A stretch of DNA of 64,000 nucleotides from the NCBI RefSeq assembly GCF_022234545.1, contig NZ_JAIEUI010000004.1, forward strand, positions 124,001 through 188,000, written 5' to 3'. Shown here in pieces: positions 27,558 through 36,479 of this stretch; position 1 is the first letter of the stretch; each line of letters begins with the position of its first letter. The position numbers and the translations under genes were made by a program. Source of the stretch: Paenibacillus piscarius. GTDB lineage: Bacteria; Bacillota; Bacilli; Paenibacillales; Paenibacillaceae. Below the pieces are notes generated by a model, which saw only the letters and a program-made list of their open reading frames with translations, was not told where the DNA came from and ran no database searches.

Positions 27558-28685
27558 CTACGACTTGGAGCTGCGCTCAGGATCGAGCTTCATCCGCATT
27601 CTCAGGAACAAGTCAATCACCGGACGCTTGGTCTTGCTGATGACACCCGTAATCTCTGCACCTATCTGCAGGAAGAAGAGCATGACACAGATGACTACAA
27701 AGGTAACCCAGTTGGCTTCATATAGCGAAGCGGAGGTCTGGATGACAGCCAGGATACCGAAGAAAGCAGCAATGCCATAGATGATCAGTACCGTCTGGCG
27801 GTGGCTGAAGCCCAGTTCACGCAGGCAGTGATGAAGATGGCCTTTATCCGGCGCGAAAATCGGCTTCTTCTGCAGCTTGCGGCGTACAATGGCGAAGAAG
27901 GTATCCGAGAGCGGTACTCCGATAATCAGGAGTGGTGTAATGAACGATACTACGGCAATCTGTTTGAAGCCGAGCAGCGCCAGCAGCGCCAGGCAGAAGC
28001 CCAGGAACAGGGAGCCGGTGTCACCCATGAAGATCTTAGCCGGATGGAAGTTAAAGAACAGGAAGCCGAGAATGCTGCCCAGAAGCAGCAGGCACAGCAG
28101 GGCAACCATGGTGTTCCCCATCAGGAAGGCCATTACAGCAATTGTAGCTATCGCAATACCGGATACACCGGCAGCCAGCCCGTCCAGACCGTCAATCAGG
28201 TTCACAGCGTTCGTGACACCAACAATCCAGAAGATGGTCAGCGGGATGGCAATCCAGCTCTCCAGCGAGGAATAACTATTATGAAAAGGAATATTTACGA
28301 AGTCCACCGTGATGCCGAACCCGAACACTACGATGCAGGCAGCAGCAATCTGGCCCAGCAGCTTCACCTTGGCTGACAGCTCAAAGCGGTCGTCGAGTGC
28401 ACCAATCAGCACAATCAGTCCGCCGCCGTACAGCAGCGCTTTGATGAAGCCCGATTCACGCGGAGTGAATTCATAGGGAATAATCGGTAATACGGCAAGC
28501 AGACCTAACACAAACGCCAGAAAGATGCCGAGTCCGCCAAGGCGGGGCATGATCTTCGTATGCACTTTACGGGCATTGGGCGTATCCGTCGCACCGATCT
28601 TCACAGCAAATCTCTTCACGAGCGGTGTCAGAAGCAGTGCAAGCCCCATGCACACAATAAATCCGGCGATGTATATGATTAACAT
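27558..28685 (-). CDS. tagO: TagO-type undecaprenyl-phosphate GlcNAc-1-phosphate transferase
   Basis: This integral membrane enzyme transfers GlcNAc-1-P from UDP-GlcNAc to undecaprenyl phosphate, the first step of wall teichoic acid or secondary cell wall polymer synthesis. The 375-residue protein has about ten membrane helices and the MraY/WecA-family signatures 'TDTPNARKVHTKIMPRLGG', 'GALDDRFEL' (Mg-binding Asp pair), 'NLIDGLDGLAAGVS' and the cytoplasmic 'KGHLHHCLRELGFSHRQTV'. The last distinguishes it from MraY and points to a HexNAc-P transferase. GGGGGTC precedes the ATG. It is 113 bases downstream of tagA, which would add the next sugar. Confidence 0.93.
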   Translation of the reverse strand: MLIIYIAGFIVCMGLALLLTPLVKRFAVKIGATDTPNARKVHTKIMPRLGGLGIFLAFVLGLLAVLPIIPYEFTPRESGFIKALLYGGGLIVLIGALDDRFELSAKVKLLGQIAAACIVVFGFGITVDFVNIPFHNSYSSLESWIAIPLTIFWIVGVTNAVNLIDGLDGLAAGVSGIAIATIAVMAFLMGNTMVALLCLLLLGSILGFLFFNFHPAKIFMGDTGSLFLGFCLALLALLGFKQIAVVSFITPLLIIGVPLSDTFFAIVRRKLQKKPIFAPDKGHLHHCLRELGFSHRQTVLIIYGIAAFFGILAVIQTSASLYEANWVTFVVICVMLFFLQIGAEITGVISKTKRPVIDLFLRMRMKLDPERSSKS

Positions 28686-28798
28686 TAGTCAAGTCGACCC
28701 CCATTTCTCTACCGCATTGAATTATACGCTGAACCAAAAACAAATTCCAATACTGTTTTTAGGCTGTTACACGGATTTTTTCGGTAAATATCCCTGTT

Positions 28799-29557
28799 TC
28801 ACTGTTCTTTTGTTACTTTATCTTTCTCTCGCATCACTTTTACTGCAAATTTCGGCAGCGCAAGCATTCTTTTGTAACGTGTAGGTTCCTTAAGCAGTCT
28901 GTATAACCATTCTGCCCTTAATTTCTGGAATGCTGCCGGAGCACGGCGGCTCTTGCCCGAGATCACATCAAAGCTCCCTCCGACGCCCATCATGACCGGA
29001 ATCTGCAGCCGGGACTTATATTTGGCAATCCAGGGCTCCTGGCTGTCCGCCCCTCTGGCGACAAAGAGCAGATCCGGCTTCGCTTCAAGGATGGCGCTGA
29101 CAATCTGCTCATCCTCGTCCGGACCAAAGAACCCGTCATGATATCCTGCGATTACAATACCGGGATATCTTGTTTGTAACCGGGAAGCGGTCTCGCGAAT
29201 CACCTCAGGGGTGGACCCGAGCAAATATACTCTCCAGTGATAGCTTTCGCCCTGATGCAATAATTCATGTAAAAGGTCAAAACCGGCCACACGCTCGGCT
29301 ACAGGCTCACGGCAATATTCTGCGGCCCAGACTACGCCGGTCCCGTCAGGAACCACCAGCTCTGCCGATTTCATAATCTCCATATAAGACGGATTCTCCA
29401 GCGCCGCCATGACCATGATCGGATTCGCCGTGATGACCTGGTGAGGCTCCCGCCGCAGGACTGCATCCGTCAAATAGGAGACCGTCGCCTTCATATCCAC
29501 CTTCGACACCCGTATGCCAAAAATAGGAACTGTCGGTAATGCGCTATCTGCTTTCAC
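28799..29557 (-). CDS. tagA: TagA-type ManNAc transferase (WecG/TagA/CpsF family)
   Basis: TagA adds ManNAc to undecaprenyl-PP-GlcNAc at the inner membrane surface, giving the disaccharide on which the polymer is built. The 252-residue product has the family's 'TANPIMVMAALENPSY', 'VVPDGTGVVWAAEY' (catalytic Asp region) and 'GVGGSFDVISGKSRRAPAAF' blocks. The start is GTG 29557; its ribosome-binding site (AAAGGATGA) is the end of csaB, so the two are translationally linked. With tagO and wecB in the same window the GlcNAc-ManNAc linkage disaccharide pathway is complete. Confidence 0.93.
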   Translation of the reverse strand: MKADSALPTVPIFGIRVSKVDMKATVSYLTDAVLRREPHQVITANPIMVMAALENPSYMEIMKSAELVVPDGTGVVWAAEYCREPVAERVAGFDLLHELLHQGESYHWRVYLLGSTPEVIRETASRLQTRYPGIVIAGYHDGFFGPDEDEQIVSAILEAKPDLLFVARGADSQEPWIAKYKSRLQIPVMMGVGGSFDVISGKSRRAPAAFQKLRAEWLYRLLKEPTRYKRMLALPKFAVKVMREKDKVTKEQ

Positions 29558-29564
29558 TTGTCAC

Positions 29565-30728
29565 TCATCCTTTGTGGCTGAAATATCTGGCAACTTGCCG
29601 GGCCGGAGCCTCAGCCGCTTCCACCAGTGCAGCAATCAGCGGCTCACGCTCCTGCTTCCAGCGCTCTCCTGACTGAAGCAGCTCCGCAAGGTCGGCAGCC
29701 ACCTTCTCCGCATCCAGCGCAGTGGTAGAACCAACCGGACGGCAGGCAACCCGGTCCAGAAAATGATCGATCTTCGGATCATAGGAGACGCCCATCAGCG
29801 GAACACGCTGTCCCGCAGCATAGATCAGACTGTGCAGCCGCATACCGATCAGGGCCTGGCACTCACTTACTTCACGCAGCATCTGCAGCGGGTGCAGCGT
29901 ATCCTCACGGATGCTTACTGCTCCTCCGCCCGCTTCAATCGCGCCGCCCAGCTTCTGCATGACATAGCGGGAAGCCTCATTGTCGGCAGGATGATGGAAG
30001 GGCAGGAAGCGTACATCAAGCGGCAGCTTCGCTGCCACCTTCACCAGCCCTGCTGCCAAGGCATCCAGCTCCTGACGGGATTGCTCCCAGAAGCGCACGG
30101 AGACCCCTACATTGTATGGGCGGTGCGCGAATTCAGGCTCAACTCCGTCTTCAATGCCAGCCTTGGCTTGAGCAGCATCCTGCTGCTCCTCCGGCAGGGT
30201 AAGTCCCATCACAGGATCAGGAACCACCTCAACCTTGTCCTTGCTGATCCCCATAGACTGAAGCAACAGGCGGGACTGTTCATCCCGTACGGAGATATAA
30301 GCACATTTACGGAACACCGATTTAATCAGCGGATGAAAAAACTTCCGGTTCACCGGGCCGATGCCTTGGGCATATATGAACACCGGCTTGCCCAGCCATT
30401 GTGCCAGCTTAATGATCCCCAAGTAATACGGAATCGTCTTGCTGCTGGTCACATCCTGAAGCAGGCTGCCGCCGCCGCTGATCAGGCCCGCACTTTCAGC
30501 GATTGCCTTGCGGACCTCCCCCAGCTTCATCCGGTGCACGGACTTCACACCATAGGTAGCCGTTGTCCATTCCGGATCGATGGACAGCACTACAGGCTCC
30601 AGCGTAATTCCGGCCGCCTGCGACTGCTTGTGCAGAGCGTTCAGAATCGCTTGCAGTACAGCCTCGTCTCCGCTGTTGCGGAAGCCGTAAAAGCCGGAGA
30701 TTATAATTTGCGGAGCAGCGGTGACCAT
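29565..30728 (-). CDS. csaB: CsaB, ketal-pyruvyl transferase for the SLH ligand
   Basis: CsaB transfers pyruvate from phosphoenolpyruvate to ManNAc of the secondary cell wall polymer; SLH proteins bind only the pyruvylated form in Bacillus anthracis and Paenibacillus alvei. The 387-residue product begins with 'IIISGFYGFRNSGDEAVLQA', the polysaccharide pyruvyl transferase N-terminus, and has the C-terminal 'ALIGMRLHSLIYAAGQRVP' block. ATG 30728 follows AAGGGTG; an upstream in-frame ATG at 30758 is possible. The start lies inside the end of the DUF5693 gene (28-base overlap), so the two are cotranscribed and coupled. Three SLH proteins nearby are the expected users. Confidence 0.94.
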   Translation of the reverse strand: MVTAAPQIIISGFYGFRNSGDEAVLQAILNALHKQSQAAGITLEPVVLSIDPEWTTATYGVKSVHRMKLGEVRKAIAESAGLISGGGSLLQDVTSSKTIPYYLGIIKLAQWLGKPVFIYAQGIGPVNRKFFHPLIKSVFRKCAYISVRDEQSRLLLQSMGISKDKVEVVPDPVMGLTLPEEQQDAAQAKAGIEDGVEPEFAHRPYNVGVSVRFWEQSRQELDALAAGLVKVAAKLPLDVRFLPFHHPADNEASRYVMQKLGGAIEAGGGAVSIREDTLHPLQMLREVSECQALIGMRLHSLIYAAGQRVPLMGVSYDPKIDHFLDRVACRPVGSTTALDAEKVAADLAELLQSGERWKQEREPLIAALVEAAEAPARQVARYFSHKG

Positions 30729-32740
30729 CGTTTCCAACACCCTTCTGCAATCTGCCATACCCCTACAGCGATAAGACCAATAATCAGGCCGAGTCCAAGG
30801 CCAAGGAGGCCGCGGATCAGAGAGATCAGCACCGGTGAATGAATATGGGCAAAGGTATCCACCATGGATAACTGGCCGATGACGGCAATGATCAGGATAA
30901 AGGCGGCATTACGGTATTTATAGGCCATGAATGCGCCCAGGATGAAGAGCGGATGAGCCAGCAGGAACTCTTTGTTGCGCGGTCTGACCCCAACGGTATT
31001 CTCCAGGAAGACACGCAGGATTTTCTCAGGACCGCTCACACTTCCGCTGTTGCCGGTCCGGCTTAAATAATACATCCCCACGATGCCAATGACGCCGGCG
31101 GCAATGACCATCGCCAGTGTAATTGGAGTCCGCAGCAGCTTACCGGTCTTGTTAAAGGCAAACTCTCCGCGGTACAGCAGGACATAGAGCGCAGTAAGCG
31201 CAATCGGAGCGAGATGAAGCAGGCTTACCCCGCGGAATTGGCTCAATACCAGGGAATACGTGATATTGTTCAAGAGCGCGATCACAAACGGCACGGCACT
31301 GAAGGTGATCAGCGCAGTTTTGACATACAGGACCAGACTATGCGTCAGCCGGCGGCGCGGGCTCATCACAGTGTAGGTCAAGGAATTGCCCCGTACAGGC
31401 GGACCCATCTCGTTAATTTTGCGGATCGCCAGTATCATAGCCACAGTAGGCGCACTTATGGCTACTGCAAGCGCGAGCGCCTGTTCAAATAGTGTAGGCT
31501 TCAGAATCAGCAATCCTGCACTGCCCACCAGTCCCAGTACCCACACCGGCAGCGTAAGCCACGGAATGAAGTAGGAGACCAGCAACGCGACCATAGCCAC
31601 TGCTCCAATCACCGCAATTAGCTTGAAATAACGCTGGAAGGAGGAATCTTGTACATCAAACGCAGTAGCTTGTCCAAGCTGAAAACCATTCGCTTCAATC
31701 TTGGCAACCGCTCCCTCCGGTCCGCTGAGGCTCTCAATCAGATTATCCAGTGTATCTGTAATCGCAGCCTGCTTCGTATCCCTTGAAGGAATCGTATTCA
31801 GATAGATCATGCGGATGTTACGGTCTTTCGTTGCGAGGGAGAACCGGTCCGCAATCACTTCTGTCTTCAGGCTGGAATCCGCCTCACTGAGTGAATACAG
31901 GCGCGTCACATTGTAATCCAGCAGGTAGGCCAGCTTGGAGAAGCCCTTTTGCTGCACTTTGATATTCTCAATAGCTGCAATCCCCATGCCATGTTCCTTC
32001 AAGAGATCAGCGAAGGCAGTAATACTGCCCTTATCCGCATCATCAGAGTAACCCTTGACCGACTCGCCTTCAAAAAGAATCCGTTTGACGCCAAGCTCGG
32101 CGTAACGGTCCAAGAGAGCCTTCACGGCCTCCTGATTGTAGGCCAGAGAATCAACCAGACGGGGCACAATGGTGAAGCCCTTCTCATGCAGCATTGCAAG
32201 GGTGATCGGGTCCGGCTGCAGCGGCTTAAGCGTTGCATCCTCCAGCGGAGTCTGAATGATCAGCCCCTGCTGTCCGCGGTAATTCCAGTCTTCTGTCCGG
32301 ATATCCAGTCTGCCGAAGGCATCCCGGATGACCTGCGAGAGCGCTTTACTGTTCTCCGCACTGGTAAAGAGGACGTATGTATAGTTCTCGTTCTCCGGAA
32401 TCACAGTATCGGTAAGATTGGCAATATCCGAAGCTCCCCAGAGCATCAGCCGGCGGGCTTTGCGGAAATCCTCCAATGTATTTTCGTAGATGGCCATACT
32501 CTGAACACCTGCGGCCTTCAGCCGGTCAAGCTGCTCGGAAATATAATCCTGCGGATTCTGCCGGTAGCTTGCAACCTCGACCAGATCACGGTAATCAAAG
32601 ACAAATTCAACGGTTTTGGAAGATTTCTCTGTCTGCAGGCGGTCATAGACGACCGGGAGGGCAGCAATTACACCCACCACCACAATAATCCATAACCACT
32701 TGCGTGAAGCCAGATTCCAGCGTTGCCATTTCTGCTGCAC
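30701..32740 (-). CDS. DUF5693 membrane protein
   Basis: A 679-residue protein with one N-terminal membrane helix (WLWIIVVVGVIAALPVVYD), a large outer domain of about 330 residues and seven to eight C-terminal membrane helices. The outer domain looks like an alpha/beta barrel ('LLDRYAELGVKRILFEGESV', 'LLKEHGMGIAAIENIKV'), although no catalytic motif is recognised. GTG 32740 is chosen as the start because GAGGAGGT lies 7 bases upstream; a longer start at 32776 would put that site inside the gene. The 3' end overlaps csaB. Known function: none established for DUF5693. Context suggests work on the SLH-binding polymer, such as export, polymerisation or attachment; this is inference. Confidence 0.82.
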   Translation of the reverse strand: MQQKWQRWNLASRKWLWIIVVVGVIAALPVVYDRLQTEKSSKTVEFVFDYRDLVEVASYRQNPQDYISEQLDRLKAAGVQSMAIYENTLEDFRKARRLMLWGASDIANLTDTVIPENENYTYVLFTSAENSKALSQVIRDAFGRLDIRTEDWNYRGQQGLIIQTPLEDATLKPLQPDPITLAMLHEKGFTIVPRLVDSLAYNQEAVKALLDRYAELGVKRILFEGESVKGYSDDADKGSITAFADLLKEHGMGIAAIENIKVQQKGFSKLAYLLDYNVTRLYSLSEADSSLKTEVIADRFSLATKDRNIRMIYLNTIPSRDTKQAAITDTLDNLIESLSGPEGAVAKIEANGFQLGQATAFDVQDSSFQRYFKLIAVIGAVAMVALLVSYFIPWLTLPVWVLGLVGSAGLLILKPTLFEQALALAVAISAPTVAMILAIRKINEMGPPVRGNSLTYTVMSPRRRLTHSLVLYVKTALITFSAVPFVIALLNNITYSLVLSQFRGVSLLHLAPIALTALYVLLYRGEFAFNKTGKLLRTPITLAMVIAAGVIGIVGMYYLSRTGNSGSVSGPEKILRVFLENTVGVRPRNKEFLLAHPLFILGAFMAYKYRNAAFILIIAVIGQLSMVDTFAHIHSPVLISLIRGLLGLGLGLIIGLIAVGVWQIAEGCWKRWSPLLRKL

Positions 32741-32846
32741 CAATAGTACCTCCTCATTCACTTTAAAGCGGATCAAATTGAAGCGGAAACGGATGTCCTC
32801 CCTCTGGAGCAGCTCCGTTTCCGCAGGCTAGAAGCGTTATTCCGTA

Positions 32847-34565
32847 TTATTTCCCGTCTACACGTGCCATAACCTGGCTGGTCAGTTCAGCAACCTTAGC
32901 TTTGGCGTGATCCAGCGATTCCCCGACTACGGCAAAATATACTTTGATCTTCGGCTCGGTGCCGGAAGGACGCAGGCAGAACCATGAGCCGTCCGACAGC
33001 AGATACTTCAGCACATTCTCCTTAGGCAGGCCGTCCAGCCCAAGGGAATAGTCGAGCACCTGCGTCACCGACGCACCGGCAATTTCAAGCGGCGGCGTCG
33101 TGCGCCAGTCATTCATAATGCCCTGAATCTGTGCTACCCCGTCTTTCCCCTTAAGCGTACGGGATTCCAGGCTCTCCAGGAAGTATCCGAACTGCGCGTA
33201 CAGCTCTTGCAGCACATCATACAAAGTCTTGCCCTGCGCCTTGTAATACGCGCCTGCTTCGGCAATCAGCATAGCCGCAAGGACGGCGTCCTTATCGCGG
33301 GCATAATTGCCGGCCAGATAACCGTAGCTCTCCTCGTAGCCAAAGAGATACGTGTATTCGCCCGACTGCTCGAACTGGTTCATTTTCTCGCCGATATATT
33401 TGAATCCGGTCAGGGTATTGAACACGGTAGCGCCATAATGGCTGGCTACGGCGGCCCCCATCTCACTGGTAACAATAGTCTTGACCACTGCGCCGTTGCT
33501 CGGCAGCTTGCCCTGCTCCTGCAGGCGGCTCAGATAGTAATGGATCATCAGCGCGCCTGACTGGTTGCCGGACAGTACCACGAACTTGCCTTCGTTATCC
33601 CGTACAACAGCGCCCATCCGGTCAGCATCCGGGTCTGTACCGATCAGCAGATCGGCATTCAAGGCTTCGCCCAGCTTCATCGCCAGCGTGAAGGCTTCCC
33701 GTTCTTCCGGGTTCGGCGATTTCACGGTAGAGAATTCCGAATCCGGCTGCTCCTGCTCAGGCACCACATGCACCTGGGTGAAGCCGATCTTCTCCAGCAC
33801 ACGGCGGACCGGAAGATTGCCTGTCCCGTGCAGCGGGGTGTAGACGATGGAGAAGTCACGCCCCAGCGAGGAGGCAATCTCTTCACGGCTTACACTTACG
33901 GCGGCTACCGTATCGGTGAAAGCCTCATCCGCATCAGCGCCCAGCCAGTGCAGCAGGCCTTCGCTCTCTGCGGCCTCTTGGGACATACGCTTCACGCCAT
34001 TGAAGGAGTCTACCTCCAGAATGCTTGCAATGACCTTCTCCGCTTCATGCGGCACCAGTTGCCCGCCCTGGGCATTGTAGACCTTGTACCCGTTATATTC
34101 AGGCGGATTGTGGCTGGCCGTGATCACGATGCCTCCCGAGGCCTTCAGATGACGGACACTGAAGGACAGCTGCGGTGTGGAGCGCAGGGATGGGAACAGA
34201 TGTGTCTCAATCCCGTTGCCGGCCAGCACAAGTGCAGCCTCCAGCGTGAATTCCGGCGAGAAGCGCCGGGAATCATGGGCAATGACCACCGACGGCCGGC
34301 CTTCTCCCGTATGCTGGGCCAGCAGATAATTGGCGAAGCCCTGAGTGGCTCTGCCCACCGTATACCGGTTCATCCGGTTACTGCCTGCACCGATCACGCC
34401 GCGCAAGCCGCCAGTTCCGAATTCGAGGTCTCTATAGAACCGTTCCTCCAGTTCCTTCGGATCATTGGCAAGAGCCTTCAGCTCCTCCTTGGTGCTCTCA
34501 TCCACTGAAGGGTCCTGCAGCCAGCGCGTCAAGGTTTCTTGCGCCTTCGGGCTTAATCCAGTCAT
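32847..34565 (-). CDS. pgcA: Phosphohexomutase (phosphoglucomutase/phosphomannomutase, PgcA type)
   Basis: This enzyme interconverts hexose 6- and 1-phosphates, supplying glucose-1-P or mannose-1-P for cell-envelope glycans. The 572-residue product has the catalytic phosphoserine loop 'ITASHNPPEYNGYKVY', the Mg loop 'GTDPDADRMGA', the sugar loop 'GYEESYGYLAG' and the phosphate-binding 'CLRPSGTEPKIKVY'. Length matches PgcA rather than GlmM. AAGGAGAG precedes the ATG. It stands between fabZ and the DUF5693-csaB-tagA genes. Whether it prefers glucose or mannose cannot be read from sequence. Confidence 0.94.
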   Translation of the reverse strand: MTGLSPKAQETLTRWLQDPSVDESTKEELKALANDPKELEERFYRDLEFGTGGLRGVIGAGSNRMNRYTVGRATQGFANYLLAQHTGEGRPSVVIAHDSRRFSPEFTLEAALVLAGNGIETHLFPSLRSTPQLSFSVRHLKASGGIVITASHNPPEYNGYKVYNAQGGQLVPHEAEKVIASILEVDSFNGVKRMSQEAAESEGLLHWLGADADEAFTDTVAAVSVSREEIASSLGRDFSIVYTPLHGTGNLPVRRVLEKIGFTQVHVVPEQEQPDSEFSTVKSPNPEEREAFTLAMKLGEALNADLLIGTDPDADRMGAVVRDNEGKFVVLSGNQSGALMIHYYLSRLQEQGKLPSNGAVVKTIVTSEMGAAVASHYGATVFNTLTGFKYIGEKMNQFEQSGEYTYLFGYEESYGYLAGNYARDKDAVLAAMLIAEAGAYYKAQGKTLYDVLQELYAQFGYFLESLESRTLKGKDGVAQIQGIMNDWRTTPPLEIAGASVTQVLDYSLGLDGLPKENVLKYLLSDGSWFCLRPSGTEPKIKVYFAVVGESLDHAKAKVAELTSQVMARVDGK

Positions 34566-34612
34566 GCGAATCTCTCCTTCTCCATCTATAATGTATAAGT
34601 GTATAACAGGTG

Positions 34613-35035
34613 CTAACTGAGCGCGAACATAATCTCCCCGGAGGCCACGGTTTTGCCTTCCACCCTGGCAGTGGCTTGTCCCTTGCCGATGCTGCCTTTA
34701 AGCCGGGTAATCTCTACCTCCAGCTCAAGGGTATCGCCAGGCACGACCTGCCCGCGGAAACGGAAGCCGTCAAGCCCGGCCAGGAAACCGATCTTGCCCT
34801 TATTGGCTTCAACTCCCAGAATAGCTACTGCCCCGACCTGAGCCAGGGCTTCTGTAATCAGTACACCCGGCATGACCGGAAATCCCGGGAAGTGTCCGGT
34901 GAAGAACGGCTCATTGATTGTCACATTCTTGATGCCGACCGCCCGTTTGCCCATTTCAATCTCCGTAATTTTGTCCACCAGCAGAAATGGAGGCCGGTGG
35001 GGGATGATTTCTTGAATTTGATTGATATCCAGCAT
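34613..35035 (-). CDS. fabZ: FabZ, beta-hydroxyacyl-ACP dehydratase
   Basis: FabZ removes water from 3-hydroxyacyl-ACP in fatty acid elongation. The 140-residue hot-dog-fold protein has the typical start '[20 protein letters not shown]' and the catalytic stretch '[20 protein letters not shown]' (His near residue 48, Glu near 62). GAAGGGAG precedes the ATG at 35035. It heads the pgcA-DUF5693-csaB-tagA-tagO run and follows the epuA-flhP neighbourhood, as ywpB does next to flhP in B. subtilis. Confidence 0.96.
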   Translation of the reverse strand: MLDINQIQEIIPHRPPFLLVDKITEIEMGKRAVGIKNVTINEPFFTGHFPGFPVMPGVLITEALAQVGAVAILGVEANKGKIGFLAGLDGFRFRGQVVPGDTLELEVEITRLKGSIGKGQATARVEGKTVASGEIMFALS

Positions 35036-35036
35036 A

Positions 35037-35261
35037 TCAGCAAAAGCTCCCTTCGGATGGTACCGCGTAATGAACCTCCGCCCGCAGCAGCGCTCCCGTT
35101 TTATTCTCCGCCACCCTGCATAAATATGGGCAGCTTCGGCAAAAACTATAATTATCCTTCACCACCTGCAGCAGTGGAGGTTCAGATAAGGGGCTTTCTC
35201 CACCGCACGCGGCAGGTTGGCGGAGAGGGCCCTTTTTGGCGTTCTTGGGGCACGCCATCAT
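35037..35261 (-). CDS. Possible small cysteine-rich protein just upstream of fabZ
   Basis: This open frame of about 74 codons fills most of the 324-base gap between fabZ and epuA. It contains seven cysteines, with 'FCRSCPYLC' as the densest group, and its stop TGA lies two bases before the fabZ ATG (TGATATG), the kind of spacing seen in coupled genes. Against it: no ribosome-binding site precedes the ATGATG at 35261, and the longer version would begin inside a terminator. I do not recognise the family. Treat as a candidate only. Confidence 0.25.
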   Translation of the reverse strand: MMACPKNAKKGPLRQPAACGGESPLSEPPLLQVVKDNYSFCRSCPYLCRVAENKTGALLRAEVHYAVPSEGSFC

Positions 35262-35278
35262 TATACATTTTTCAGTAT

Positions 35279-35312
35279 AAAAAAGAAAACTCCCCGGCAC
35301 AACCAGGGAGCT
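35279..35312 (-). terminator. Terminator after epuA
   Basis: Minus-strand GCTCCCTGG/CCGGGGAGT hairpin followed by TTTTCTTTTTT, about 50 bases past the epuA stop; it ends the mbl-flhO-flhP-epuA direction of transcription. Confidence 0.75.
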
Positions 35313-35359
35313 TCCGATATCTTCATGACATAGTAAGAAATTTCAGGGACCACCAGGCT

Positions 35360-35602
35360 TCACGGCGCAAATACCAGATCATAGACATGCTTCCAGGTGC
35401 TCCATACCAGCACATCGCTGAGCTCCTTCTTGCCTAGAACGACATAACCCACGACCAGTCCGCCCGCAAGCGCGGCAACCAGCAGCAACGGAATCAGGAA
35501 CCACTGAATGATGGTCCACGCCGAAATTCCGCGCCGCTTCGCCGGCTGCTGTGTCTCTTCTCTTTGCTTATCCTTGGATTCCTTGACCTTCTCACGACTC
35601 AT
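35360..35602 (-). CDS. EpuA-like small membrane protein
   Basis: An 80-residue protein with a charged N-terminal tail (MSREKVKESKDKQREETQQ), one strong membrane helix (IIQWFLIPLLLVAALAGGLV) and a short C-terminal segment ending 'WSTWKHVYDLVFAP'. This layout is that of the small EpuA family, which is often mislabelled 'DNA-directed RNA polymerase subunit beta' in databases. Its function is not known. The ribosome-binding site (GAGGTGAGGGA) overlaps the flhP stop, so it is cotranscribed with flhP. Confidence 0.75.
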   Translation of the reverse strand: MSREKVKESKDKQREETQQPAKRRGISAWTIIQWFLIPLLLVAALAGGLVVGYVVLGKKELSDVLVWSTWKHVYDLVFAP

Positions 35603-35611
35603 TCCCTCACC

Positions 35612-36433
35612 TCACGCGCGCATGTTATTCGCCAGGCCCAGCATCTGGTCGCTGGAGGACAGCGCCCGGGCAGCCAGCTGATACGTACGCTGAATCTGCA
35701 TCATCTCCGTTATCTCCCGGCTCAGATCCACATTGGAGGCTTCCAGATAACCTGAACGCACGCCTACATCCTTCGCTTCGCCAGCCGCTCTCTGTACGAA
35801 AGCCTGCTGTGCAGTTACTCCACCGGCCAATACATAGAAGTTGCCGTCCACCGCCTGAAGCGCGCTGCTGCTCCGCGGCTCGACAATCATCAGGGAGCCG
35901 GCCAGCACAGGCACGGCGGTCTCACTCGTCTTGGTCCATACCTGGCCGCGCTCGTCAATAGCAGCAATTCCATTGGCACTTACAGTGAGCGGATTGCCGT
36001 TGGCGTTCAGTACCGGATTACCGGTATTGTCTACCAGCATCACATTGTCCTGATTCGCGGGGTCCGGGGTGAAATGAAAATCTCCCTGACGGGTATAGGA
36101 GGTGACTCCGTTCACCTGAACGCCGAACAATCCGTTGCCCTGAAGCGCCAGGTCCGTCGGCTTGCCCGTCTCCTGGAGCGTGCCTTCCTCCCAGTTGTTG
36201 GTCACCGTTGGCACCCTCACCCCAAAGCCGATATTGAAGCCGAGCGGCATACTCCGTCCAGGCTGGTTATAATCTCTGGATTGCTGCTGCACCCGGGTGA
36301 GCACATCCTCGAAGGAGCCTTGCTTGCTCTTGTACCCATTGGTATTCATATTCGCAATGTTGTCTGCGATAATATCCAGACGCTGCTGCAGGCTGGCCAT
36401 GGAGACAGCGGCTCCGATTGTTGAGTTATTCAC
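35612..36433 (-). CDS. flhP: FlhP, FlgG-like flagellar rod/hook-basal-body protein
   Basis: FlhP is an exported rod protein of the FlgG/FlgE family. The 273-residue product has the N-terminal 'LDIIADNIANMNTNGYKSKQ' rod signature (about 18-37), the central 'LALQGNGLFGVQVNGVTSYT' block and the C-terminal 'MMQIQRTYQLAARALSSSDQ' helix. The start is GTG 36433 after GGGAGG with 8-base spacing. It follows flhO 46 bases downstream; the pair plus mbl and spoIIID reproduces the B. subtilis order. Confidence 0.95.
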   Translation of the reverse strand: MNNSTIGAAVSMASLQQRLDIIADNIANMNTNGYKSKQGSFEDVLTRVQQQSRDYNQPGRSMPLGFNIGFGVRVPTVTNNWEEGTLQETGKPTDLALQGNGLFGVQVNGVTSYTRQGDFHFTPDPANQDNVMLVDNTGNPVLNANGNPLTVSANGIAAIDERGQVWTKTSETAVPVLAGSLMIVEPRSSSALQAVDGNFYVLAGGVTAQQAFVQRAAGEAKDVGVRSGYLEASNVDLSREITEMMQIQRTYQLAARALSSSDQMLGLANNMRA

Positions 36434-36479
36434 AGGTCTAACCTCCCACAGGCTTGTTGAAAAGAAACCCTCTTACACC

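Noticed and set aside
35055..35075. Plus-strand GGATGGTACCGCG resembles the T-box core GGTGGNACCGCG.
   Set aside because: No specifier or stem I is visible, no plus-strand gene follows, and the region reads as the leader of fabZ on the other strand; treated as chance.
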